Below, piece after piece: positions 37,801 to 53,584 of a DNA stretch of 64,000 nucleotides. A model generated the notes under the pieces. It saw only the letters and a program-made list of their open reading frames with translations. It did no database searches and had not been told where the DNA came from. Position numbers and translations under genes: made by a program. The DNA is from Sphaeroforma sirkka (taxonomy: Eukaryota > Opisthokonta > Ichthyosporea > Ichthyophonida). The stretch is taken from positions 1 to 64,000 of the forward strand of contig LUCW03000410.1 in the NCBI GenBank assembly GCA_001586965.3, read 5' to 3'. Position 1 is the stretch's first letter, and every line of letters begins with the position of its first letter.

Positions 37801-39614
37801 CCAGGCAACTTAAAAACAAAGTCTATGCCGCTCACTGGTACTCTGTCCGTTATAGTCGCCTCCAGAAGATCCTCTCCGACAATATCGTATTCGATTACGA
37901 CACCATCGTTAGTTTGCACAATAACCTTGTAGTCTCCATCCGGCAAATCTCCGACGCTATAAGTACCATCCTCTTTCGTATATATCGAGACGACGGGTTG
38001 ATTGTTCGAATCATAGACAGATACAACGACTCCAAAAAGTTTTTCGCCATCCTCTGTCATAACAGTACCACTTATCGAAGAAAGAGGTGCGAATACAAAA
38101 GGCTCGATCGGATCAGCCATGGTTGAACCATCCAAAGTGAACGAATAAATGCCATCGATATCTTCACCATCAGACACAGGCTCAGTCACCAGATCCAAGG
38201 TAACGTCGGATGCGTTAACTGCAACTTCCGGGACTATAATCTGATAATCTCCGAACTCGACACACCCAAAGCTGTATTGGCCAATTTCATCGGTAGTGGT
38301 CTCGCCTACTGTAGTACCATTCTCATCCACAATCTTGACAGGGACCATAGGAAAAACTTTTAGATTCTCCTCCACATGCCCAGGCAGTAACTGCTTCACT
38401 GAACCCTGCACATCCGCACATGGCGGAACTATGATATCATCCGTATCTTTCGTGTATACAAAATCAACGTTAGTCACATTTCCGGACAGATTGGGCACAG
38501 TGGCGATACCATCTTGCGGCCCACCAGTAGGACTATCATAATCCATTATAATTGTCAAGTTTTGCTTACTAATTTCACCAGTTGTGGGGTCCGTTGCGGT
38601 GATGACATACGTAACTCCCTCCTTCAAGTTGTTAAAACAATAAGTACCCTTAGTCTCGTCTACTTCAACCTCAAGCATGACAAGTGTATCAGTGCCTACT
38701 GATTCTAACTCAATGAGCATATCGGTAACAGGTGTGATACCATCGTCAAGGTATGTACGGCCACAAATGTTACCCAATGAAACAACCCTCGGTTGATTGA
38801 CGGTGACTGCCAAGCAAATTTTCTCGACGCGTGACACAACTACACATAGAGAGGTTTGGGCAGTTGAGTGACGGTTGAGTGGCACCATCAGCAGCTCTAA
38901 CGCGTTCTGATAGTATAAGTCTTCCCTAAAGTGTGCTTTCATGACACCATCGTACGCCACCGCAGTTGGCTTCAAGGTACCCATAATACCACAATTCTCC
39001 ATCTTCGTGAAGTCAAACCAATACTTGAGCTGACCGTGGCAATTAGCCTGAAGTGAGAACCTGTACTTATTGATAGCTTGAATACCACTCGATTTGTAAT
39101 CGTTACTAAGTGTGCATTCACCATATTCGAAATCTTCTAACCATCTGTGATTGTGCCAAATACCGAAATCAGCCTCGAAGATCAGATCGTTGTCACCGAT
39201 CTCAGGTTTCGTAATATCTACATTTGAGTCCACGTCTAGCGCAAGTGGCTCTTTCAATGCGCATTCAGAACTACCATCACCCTTAAACCTCAAATTTGAG
39301 AACTGAGCTTTGACATTCGGATTCGAGACGTAAAAGATAGTAGGGTCGCCTGACTTGTGAATTCCTACCGCCGCACCTGGGGCGGCTCGTATACTAATAT
39401 TTGCTGTAAGCTCAATTGGACTCGATACGAGATACACTCCCGACTCTAAAGTCAACTCGTCACCTGAGATCCAATCTTTCAGTACAGTGTGCAGACTCGT
39501 ACTTGGATTAATTGTTTGACTCGCACCACTAGCATATGCTACTACAAGTGTGAGAAACAGGACGCATCTCCACATATACGCCTGTCCTTGGCGTGTACCT
39601 GTCATGCCCATCAT
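7010..39614 (-). CDS. giant single-pass membrane adhesin-like protein with about 80 SdrD-B/CnaB-type repeats
   Basis: Thirteen exons: 39614-37268, 37095-34507, 34388-32121, 31940-29673, 29492-27214, 27033-24766, 24585-22318, 22137-20197, 20012-18078, 17946-15997, 15858-10936, 10824-9691 and 9561-7010. Introns are only 111-184 bp, all phase 1. The sum gives about 10,236 residues (roughly 1.1 MDa), counting exon 5 at unit length. Parts in order: signal peptide, beta-helix-like segment, about 110-residue prealbumin-like repeats (GxISGxx...GVTCxLxD...TDSNGxYxFTDLPDGxYxV), Ser/Pro/Gln stalk, more repeats, Cys-containing juxtamembrane region, membrane span and Tyr-rich tail. The start is the first ATG (MMGM) ahead of the signal peptide. 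The domain type is common in bacterial surface adhesins. A cell-surface or cell-wall adhesion role is inference. As given, exon 5 is out of frame because of three microduplications. Confidence 0.85.
9562..9690 (-). other. 129-bp stop-free intron, length a multiple of three (possible retained intron)
   Basis: The last intron has a good donor (G|GTAAG at 9690) and acceptor (CACAG at 9562). It contains no stop in the reading frame and is 43 codons long. Splicing removes a hydrophobic peptide; retention would insert it without a frame break. The flanking codons join as a normal repeat domain start (ALGSVTG), so splicing is the likelier state. Confidence 0.6.
11750..14155 (-). other. Ser/Pro/Gln-rich stalk in exon 11
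   Basis: About 800 residues are built from degenerate S-Q-P-S, S-Q-T-S and S-Q-S-S words. A longer internal period, with VEPTALPTRDPQPSQSS blocks near 11800-12150, appears at least three times. A short ATPLSTV repeat follows at about 11640-11750. The composition is that of an extended, probably heavily O-glycosylated spacer. On the DNA level it is a diverged coding minisatellite. Prealbumin-type repeats flank it on both sides in the same exon. Confidence 0.8.
22138..34388 (-). repeat. tandem array of five 2,448-bp exon-plus-intron units (exons 3-7)
   Basis: Units lie at 31941-34388, 29493-31940, 27034-29492, 24586-27033 and 22138-24585. Each has a 2,268-bp phase-1 exon (756 codons, seven prealbumin-type domains) and a 180-bp intron; the third unit is 11 bp longer. 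I see only a few single-base differences between copies. For example TCATCC/CAGATC in units 1 and 5 contrasts with TCGTCC/CAGGTC in units 2-4 and exon 8. Exon 8 (20197-22137) shares the first five domains of the unit, so the homology continues past the array. The intron copies also match, including their internal 66-bp duplication. Confidence 0.95.
22166..22297. repeat. 66-bp tandem duplication inside the array intron
   Basis: Two adjacent 66-bp copies start at 22166 and 22232 (GAGTGAACAGCGG...). The same duplication is in every 180-bp array intron. The intron between exons 2 and 3 (34389-34506, 118 bp) has only one related copy. The duplication therefore preceded the array's expansion. Confidence 0.85.
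37268..39614 (-). other. exon 1: signal peptide, beta-helix-like N-terminus and first repeats
   Basis: The first 31 or so residues hold a hydrophobic core (VLFLTLVVAYASGA), a typical secretion signal. Next comes a segment whose pattern (SGVYLVSSPIEL, ANISIRAAPGAAV) resembles the opening rungs of right-handed beta-helix proteins. It is followed by a region of unknown fold containing several Cys and Trp (to about 38750). Then about five prealbumin-type repeats start, the last of them interrupted by intron 1 at its SGP motif. The donor is G|GTATGT at 37267. Confidence 0.7.
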
Positions 39615-41764
39615 GGCACCGGCCACTATTCGCCTTATTGAAGAGTTTAGAAAGCTCTATGATGTGTTAAGTATCGAAGCAGCAACGCAAGTTGTATAAG
39701 CGAATTGTTCTAGGTCGACAGTAATGGGTGATCGACCTGTGTGCAACTTGCTAATCTAAGATGCGAAGCTCGTAAAATACAAAACCAGTATCGGTAAGTA
39801 ATGTGTATTCTAAGTATATCGTGTTGTGTTAAAAAGTCAACGTAGTACAGCTACCTGACTCTTAAGTATATACGTACGGTATATTCAGTAAAGCGTGGGA
39901 TGCGTGCAACCCTAAAGAACCTATACCTAATCTCAAAAGAAGTAAAGTGAGTCAAACAATAACGACCTTCACAATACAATACCAACAGTGAAAGTTCCTT
40001 TCTGTCGATTTTCTCTGTGCTCACACTTTGCCCACGGGAAGCCTAACGAATGTAAAATTGTAAATACCTTGGAATACCAGTCGTAGGTCTGCCTATTTTA
40101 AACATAAACATAGGGCGGTACTTGTCTGGTTTAAAAGCAGAGTAACATGGAACAATGTATCATTGTATCACATTCTTTTTCTTATATGAAAACAAACAAT
40201 AAAATCAACATTCTAAAGTTAATATCTTGTTTTCGATTTTAATTTATTTGGACGGTTTGATTGAAGGAAGTATATAAATAATAATATCTCGGCGCGTGTG
40301 GCTTATGTAGTTTTACTTTTTTTTGAAACAAAACTAAATATAGGAGGATATGGATTATGCGGAGTTTACGATACATAATGCGGATTTGCACGATGTGTTC
40401 GTTGTAAACACAAATACGTTACAATATGTCAAATAATTTATTGCATTTAAAAAAAAAGGTATTTTTGTAAAAATTCTATAAAAACAATATCAAAATCTGT
40501 ATATGTGTAGAAACAAAACAAGTAAAAACTATACCTGGTTTTTTTGAGAAAAGGTTCACTGTGCAATAGACGTAAATTTTTTAAATAGTTGTTAAAATAT
40601 GCTATATGGCATCAATTTCAGTAAAGCTGAGGACGAAAAGATTGGTGTGATCGTAAACGGGGCAAGAGGTATTTTTAAAATAATGCTTTTAAAAGCAATT
40701 TCTCGAAGGTTAATGTGCTGACCACAAGGGGGTACAAACTACAACCGCACAAGGAATAGTAGTTGCCTGGCAGTTTGGCTTTTTTCTAAAGAATCGGATA
40801 CTTTTTTATTTGGGCTACAAAATCATTACTCATAGACTTTAACTGAGAGCAAATGGTTTCTCCGGAGTGTTATTTTTAAGAAAAATGGTTGTAGCAGTCT
40901 CCCCGCAGACCAATCAATATTTACTATGAGTAGAATCGAATACCAATTCTGGCTTGAAATGACACTTTTTTAACCTAAACTCCTTTGTGTATATTTTTAG
41001 TTTTTTACAAAACCGTGTGAAATTGACTTGCAACTTGCATGAGTCATCAGTCAACTTTGCAAGGTCATGAAACAATTACATTGTATTTTTTTAACAAAAA
41101 CAGAAAATGTTCTTAGGTCTCTGGCTGGGAGTCTGGGTATATATTATTTACAATTTATTCTTTTTTCTTTTTGTTTTTTTTATTACAACCCGAATATCTA
41201 TTTATAATAAATATGTACGAGCGTAATCTGTTATCTGTACTGTACAATAAAAATACAAAATAAAATAGTAAAATACAACATAGCCCTCTAAATTAAACAA
41301 ATACAACTTGTGGTTTTTCTGACTGACAATCCTCTCTACTAGTAGTAGTTACATGAATATAGTCTGAAATGGACCTTGTTGGATGTCGAAAACTCGAAAG
41401 CATGTGGTGATGTGGTCACTGGTCAATAAACTCGAAAGCATGTGGTGATGTGGTCACTGGTGAATAAACTCGAAAGCATGTGGTGATGTGGTCACTGGTC
41501 AATGATCCCAATAACTGAAAATATGTGTATTTTTATTTTAAATATCTATTAAAAAAATATTTATTACTGAAAGGAGATTTGCGGAATATCTGCCATAGAA
41601 CTCATTGTACGGTGTGGTATTCGACTGTTCGCTTGTTCGGACGCCCGACTATCGATAACCTATAGGTGTCGGTGTATGATACTTGATGACGGGTTTCGGG
41701 AAGCTTTGTACTTGAAATAGTAGTTTAACTTTATTTTATTAAACCGATATCAAATAGCCGCATT
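39615..41764. other. intergenic region upstream of the giant gene
   Basis: AT-rich with many T and A homopolymers. It must hold the giant gene's promoter near 39.6-40.0 kb and the 3' end of the glycosyltransferase gene near 41.7 kb. No coding frame or RNA gene is recognised. Confidence 0.5.
41390..41503. repeat. 38-bp minisatellite, three copies
   Basis: Copies start at 41390, 41428 and 41466 and are almost identical (AAACTCGAAAGCATGTGG...). One G/C difference marks the second copy. Confidence 0.9.
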
Positions 41765-47100
<5,336 letters not shown>

Positions 47101-48060
47101 AGCTTGACCTGTTCATTTTAAGAGTGGGATAATTTTCATATCGCTGCTCCGATCAGTAGTAAAAATACATTAAAAAATATATATATATTTACAAAATGTT
47201 TGTACTGGCTCTATACTCCACTACATAAATGTTGCATTAATAGAGTAGGCCTCTTATTGGTTTGTTTCATAAATACTTCATGTAGTTCGTAGCCTACGCC
47301 CCACGGGCTACAGCCCGGCTACGCTGCCATGGACGCCCTGTGCACTACGAAAATAGTAAAAAGTGGAACGAAGTAGTGTACCAATCCAATAAAAACACTA
47401 TTTTAGTTTCCTTAGCCAATGACAGTAGTTTACCGGCATTTACAAATTTGTTTTCCGAAAACGTAGCCTATGTCGCGAAATGTTTCAATTTACACACACA
47501 CAAGTATACTTTTTCACGAGTGACGCGAGAAAATAAAGGTCACAAACATTCAAATATATAATCACTCAGTTTCTGTATCTATACGTTACGAGCGGCTGAC
47601 AGTAGCCCGCAGGATGCCGCTGAGTTGGCCAGACTTTGTTGGTAGTGTGTGTGTGTGTGTATAGATATGTTTGTGTATCTATATTTGTAAACATAGAATG
47701 CAATATATATGTACGTATATGTGTGTTTTGTTTAATTTGTATAAATGTATGGTATGTATATATGTGAGTAGCATTAGTGAGCACATTAAGGCATAAGAGT
47801 TCATTTATTGTCGGTAAAGTGTCTACTTTTATGGGGAACTAGAACCAATTAACTGTGGGTCAATATAACCCCAAGGAGACCCCTCCCCATGGACGATCCA
47901 TCGGATCTCCGATAAGGGTGTCCCCGTCTTACACAAAACTAGACCCGGGGACCTCCACCAGCCTTCTAATAGGAAGTTAGATTAGGGCAGGAGTATAAAA
48001 AAAATAAAGTTAGAGCACGTGTATGTGTATGTATGTATATATACATATATATATATATAT

Positions 48061-48095
48061 GTAAATTGTATGTAGTATATTATGCATACAATTCA

Positions 48096-48167
<72 letters not shown>

Positions 48168-48200
48168 AATGTGTATGCATAATATACTACATAAAATTAC
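48061..48200. repeat. 37-bp inverted repeat arms around a (TA)n core
   Basis: The left arm 48061-48097 and right arm 48164-48200 are reverse complements with two mismatches (core TAGTATATTATGCATAC). They flank about 66 bp of (TA)n that is itself self-complementary. The whole 140 bp can fold into one long hairpin or cruciform. No flanking direct repeat was seen that would mark a transposon. Confidence 0.9.
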
Positions 48201-48485
48201 ATTTTTTTATATATATATTATATGTACGTACGTATGCACGTATGTGTCCATATGTGTATGTGTTTTTTAATTGTGATGTATATGTATATGTGTGTGTGTG
48301 TGTGTGTGTTTGTGTGTGTGTGTGCGTGTGTGTGTATTGTTTGTTTGTTTTTTAGGTTTGTGTTTGCATGTATATCTGTATTTAATTATTTTTAAGTGTT
48401 TTTTATATATATATGTGTGTGTGTGTGTGCGTGCGTACGTATCCATGCATGTATGTATGTTTGTATGGATGATCCCTATTATTAG

Positions 48486-48526
48486 ATTTATATGTATACA
48501 GGTATTATATATATATATACATATTT

Positions 48527-48594
<68 letters not shown>

Positions 48595-48720
48595 TATATG
48601 TATGTATGTATGTATATGCACGTACATTTTTATGTACGTAGTTGTATATATATATATATTTATATATATATATATGTATTTATATATATGTATATGTATG
48701 GATGCATGTATGTATGTATT
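48486..48720. repeat. (TA)n / GTAT microsatellite tract
   Basis: A long TA run spans 48540-48592, followed by GTATGTAT and further TA runs. It is low-complexity on both strands. Confidence 0.85.
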
Positions 48721-48921
48721 ATGGGTTATTTTAGTGTGAAGCTCATTTTTTTGAAAAGGAATGCAACGATACCTTCGACAAACAATAATACGTGGTGGCA
48801 TTGAACTTCGAAACGATCGTGACAAATTGACGGCGCCTGCATCTGACGTGTACTTTCAACTCTCACCACTTAGTACACACAGCCTGGCTAAGTACATGCA
48901 CACAATTTCACGCTTTTTCAG

Positions 48922-50628
48922 CCGATGCAGTATGCTTCGTGGAGAGATCGGACAAAATAAATGACGGTTGGGAGTTGATATTTAATCATGTACGTCATAC
49001 GTGCTCGTCGGATTCTATCCTCTGTCGCATTTTGTTCCCTATTCGCGATACTCCTGTTTTCTATCCGCGATACTCCTGTTTTTCATATCGTATCAACGGT
49101 AACCGTTTATACGCACGATGTGTAGCTCATTTTTATGAATAGATCACCTGTCTGCTTTTACTTGCCAAATACACAAGGTGATAATCCCTTACTTCGCATG
49201 CAGGGAGGCGAAGGTGGCAGGTATATAAAAAGAAACACGCGCTACAGGGTCGCAAGTGGCTCGATTAAGAAGATAACATCGCGAGAAGCAAGCGACGAGC
49301 AATCCGATGATACTGATTCGGAATTGAGCGCTTCTGAGCTGGAACTTACTGACGAAAGTGACTACGGGATCATAGATGACAATGATGAATTCGCTGTGAT
49401 GGTACGATCTCGCAATATTGTAGCATACCTTGACACAATTAATGGAGTCTGATTCCAAGGCGTACATTTTATAGCGACGCTTACAGTTTCATTTTGTTTA
49501 ATCATGTATACTGTGGAACGAGCCTGAGTGGCAATGCCAATGTCGGAAATAATTTGAACGACATTCAAGAGAGTGAACTGATTCTTGTCATGCCACCTAT
49601 GTCCAACTCAGCCGCAATCAGCCAAGAACACCTGGTACGATATGGAATATCATATCGTATACTCTCTTTCATTCAAGGTGCCGGTTCTGTACCTGACCGG
49701 GCGCAAGAAGGGTAAGGATAAGGAGTAGACCTTAAGCAATTCCAATGTCACACAAATATCCGCCAGCAACTCTTTACTGCTGGTGCATTGTTCTAATCTC
49801 GTTCGACATTACTATCTTCGTAAAATCGATGCGGTTGTGAACCATTTTAACTTTGCAACTATAATTTCTATTTGAAGTTTAGATGGCAAATTGCTGGGCA
49901 GCGATGACATACTCGGATGCCTACCTGCATATCAAGTCGCAACTTTTCGAAATCTATCGACACCTGTCGTAACGCAAGTGGTAAGGCGTGTCCCTCAATG
50001 TCTTGTATTCAGTTGTTGATATTCGTATACTCGCGCAGATCTTAACAGATACCCGGGTTTGAAACCCGAGAATCCAAAGAGGCTTGCGGTCTGCGCATTG
50101 TGTTTTGCAAGGCATGTCTGTGCATCTATACAATAGGGAGAATGGGAGTGTGTGCATCTATACAATAGGGAGAATGGGAGTGTGTGATGGGTGACATTGT
50201 AGCGAGTAGGGAGGAATATAATAAAGAACCCTTTTTGTGGCTGCATACATGATAGATTTGGACGACGACAGATACGGTGTATTGTCCCGGATTAATTCAA
50301 ACAATGGCCTATGTATCCCAGCATGATTTCTATATATGTCCTAAATTATTACATGCCCGTTCTTAAGCAGGAGCATCCCCTTCTTGGGGTGCCGTATCTG
50401 ATGGTACATCCTTGCAGAACTGAGGACCTGATGCAGATAGTGCTCAGCGCAAAGAGCGAGGTCACTGACAGAGTGATCTCCCGCACGAGGTCCGGTATAT
50501 ATCAAGCATCTCGGACGTCCACAGAAAACAATGCCGCCTCAAGTGGACACAACTACATTGTTTCTTGGTTAACATTGGTCGGACCTATATTTGGCCTGAA
50601 AGTCGCCACAAAGTACTTAAATTATTAA
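48922..50628 (+). CDS. ATG10: ATG10, E2-like enzyme of the ATG12-ATG5 conjugation system (first exon not placed)
   Basis: Five exons join in phase: 48922-48989, 49204-49401, 49612-49711, 49883-49980 and 50371-50628. The pieces follow ATG10 order: FVERSDKINDGWEL; GRYIKRNTRYRV and an acidic Ser-rich segment; WYDMEYHIVYSLSFKVPVLY; DGKLLGSDDI; then EHPLLGVPYLMVHPC and YIVSWLTLVGPIFGL to the stop. The catalytic cysteine lies in HPC (Cys codon 50413-50415), matching the human HPC site as I recall it. ATG10 takes ATG12 from ATG7 and passes it to ATG5 in autophagy, in the cytosol. The first coding exon, which must end in phase 1 upstream of 48922, was not found. Between HPC and YIVSW the loop is longer than in the human protein. 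UTP11 starts 250 bp downstream. Confidence 0.88.
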
Positions 50629-50878
50629 AATAACAGTTTCGTCTGAAAGACTCTGAAGTCAGGACTGTCACCAAAAACATTATTTATTCCAAAATATTTT
50701 CAAAATATTTTATCGCACGTGTATACGGCTATACGCGGGCTTTTTGTGGATAGTTAGTAGGTTGGCGCATTTATATTTATCGTAGGCCTGTCTGATTGTC
50801 ATCAGACGTACATATATATCTGTTCAACATCTGTACTGAAGGTACTGTCATACTAAACGTCTAGTAGAAGTGAGTACG
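50629..50878. promoter_or_regulatory. ATG10-UTP11 intergenic spacer
   Basis: These 250 bp must contain the ATG10 polyadenylation site and the UTP11 promoter and 5' UTR. ATTAAA overlaps the ATG10 stop region. I see no clear TATA box placed for UTP11. Confidence 0.4.
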
Positions 50879-52235
50879 ATGGCAGGGGATTCAACTTTCA
50901 AGAAAGCACAAAAGGCGTTCCGCCGTAGTCACAAAGAACGGCACCAACCGAGGAAGAGACAGAAGTTGGGGCTTCTAGAGAAGCATAAAGACTATGTTCT
51001 GCGTGCAAAAGACTTCGCCTCGAAGCGCGACCGCTTAAAGGCGCTGCAGGGGAAGGCTCGAGAGAGAAATCCTGACGAGTTTTACTATAAAATGGTGAAT
51101 ACGAGGACTAAAAATGGGGTACATCAAGTGGCCGTGAATAGAAGCGAGAACTTCGATGGCGATATGCACAAGTTAATGGCCACACAAGACGTGGAGTACG
51201 TAAAACACAAGCGCCAAATTGAACTGAAGAATATTGCGCGACTGCAGAGTCAATTACATATGATCGATGCACATAATGATGAGGACATCGCACACACTAA
51301 GAATCATACAATTTTCCTAGATACAAAGAAAGAGGCGGAGGCCTTTGACGCGGCGAAACACTTTGATACAGATGAAGCACTGGTATGTAGGATGATTCAA
51401 ATTGGTACAAACAATTTCATGTTAAAATGGATACATGAGTGAATGTCAAGTTTTGCAAGCGAGTTTACATACTTCATGTCTGCTATTCGCACGATTACAT
51501 GCACTTCACTTCCTTGAAGTCCAAATATTCGCACGCCCTGTTTTGAGTTAGTTTTGGCAATCGTGCTGACTTTTGAGATTACTACATCTACTTGGATGGG
51601 CGTATTCGTGATGATACGTGCACCGATATATATGAAATATCACTTCTGTACATACATACATCCGTAGACCTATACTATGTTACACAGCTATCTTCCAATT
51701 CTGTATGAGCACACATTGATAGATTTACAGGCATTTTAATGTTTGACTGCATTGTACTTGTAGCATCTCATGTATTCTTCAATCAAAATCCATTACATAT
51801 GTAATCAATAATTTTGTAGTAGAGGTAGCAGTATGTTGGCTCTGTTGTGATGCAGCTTATCACAATCATGCTTACAAATGATTATTTCAGCATGTGTAGC
51901 ACTTGCAGGTTTTATGGTTTTCTTATGCATATCAATCGCATGTTTTTAAATCAGGTCCTTGCCAATCTCATTTGCATGTGTTGATCAGCTCAATTTAACA
52001 TTGTAGAAGCACATTGAATGAGCGTGTTCTCATGCAATATGTATATATATATATATGTATATATTGTATAGGTATATGTATATATAAATAGGTACATATA
52101 TACATGTTTATATATATATATATGTGTGTGTGTATGTATTTTTATATTCATATCTGTGTTTGTGTATGTGTATATACATACATATATATATCGCAAAATA
52201 TATTTATAACTATATGTATATATGTATGTGTATGC

Positions 52236-52291
<56 letters not shown>

Positions 52292-52736
52292 ATGTATATA
52301 TGTGTGTATATATATATCTATATATATATACATATATGTATATATTTTGTATATATATATATATTGTGTGCATGTATTACTTACATGCGTGTATTATATA
52401 TATATATATATTATATAATATATGTATGTGTATGTGTGTATTACTTATATTTTATATGTATGTAATATATATATATATGCGTGTGTGTGTGTGCGCATCA
52501 AATTCTATATGATCACATACCTGAGTTATATTATAGTCGATTCAAGACTATTAATTGACATTTCAGTCCTGATGTGCGATGAATTGAGTTATTTGAAGTT
52601 GAATTAATCTGCATATGCATCACATATTTGGAGAATCAAATTATCTATTTCGTTGGCTTATATATTCGGTTTTGTATTTATTGATGTATACATAGAGTTT
52701 ATATTGACAAGAACACAAAGAATGCTTGTGTAAAAG

Positions 52737-52771
<35 letters not shown>

Positions 52772-53550
52772 ATACATTCAATATTAGACACACGGCCAGT
52801 GAAGCAGATTGTTATCAAACAAAACACGTCTCTCAATTCGGAAAACTATTAACATATATATATGTATGTATATATGTATTTATGTATATATATATATATA
52901 TATATATGATTTGGGAAACTATAATCATATTCATATAAGTGTGTGTGTGTGTGTGTATGTATATGTATGTATATATATATGTGTGAGTATATGTATATAT
53001 ATATATATATATATGTGTGTGTATGTATATGTATGCATGTATGTGTGTATGTATATTATTCTATTTATATATGCGTGTGTTTGTGCGCGCGTACGTATAT
53101 CATTGTATGTATGTATGTATGTATATATGTATGTATATAGTTAGAAACGTGTTGACTATTAGCATTCAACTCGTTTGAGTCGAACGATCATATACTTTTG
53201 AGAGTAAGTATATCGCAGAAAGAAAACAAGCAGATTTGATTCGACAAATATTGTGTCTCACTATATACAAATCGATGTGATTGATAGTGTAGGGCATAAC
53301 GTAGGGCATAATCACAAATAACCTGCTCACAATGATTCATTCGTACTCGGTACACTTGGAGTGCTGGGCACGCTACACTTCATGTGTATCAACGTCTGTC
53401 GCACCTACTGTTCAATTGTACATTAGTTGTTCAACTTTCGAAAATCAATACACATCCAAAGCGAATGCTGATTTGAAAGCAGATTGCAAACATTCTGTGG
53501 GCTGAAAATGGATGATTTTTACAAGTTAATTACTTCAATTCGTTCTTCAC

Positions 53551-53584
<34 letters not shown>

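Larger units (their letters stand above)
47101..48921. other. intergenic region between the divergent glycosyltransferase and ATG10 genes
   Basis: It must hold the glycosyltransferase promoter just right of 47100. A GC-richer block lies at 47286-47340, another non-simple block at 47820-48000, and TG/TA microsatellites at 47640-47770 and 48005-48720. No recognised coding exon was found, though the first ATG10 exon should lie somewhere near 48.7-48.9 kb. Confidence 0.5.

Noticed and set aside
7010-39614. Bacterial contamination, because the domains look bacterial
   Set aside because: Twelve spliceosomal introns with good GT/AG signals, a eukaryotic-style tail and AATAAA signal, and flanking eukaryotic genes on the same contig argue against it.
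49135-49452. A stand-alone 105-aa acidic protein
   Set aside because: Its core (49204-49401) is bounded by an acceptor and donor and fits in phase as an internal exon of ATG10.
49970-50070. tRNA-like A box (AACGCAAGTGG) and B-box-like GGGTTTGAAACCC
   Set aside because: The A-box part is the end of an ATG10 exon plus its GTAAGG donor, the boxes are too far apart, and no acceptor or anticodon stem closes.
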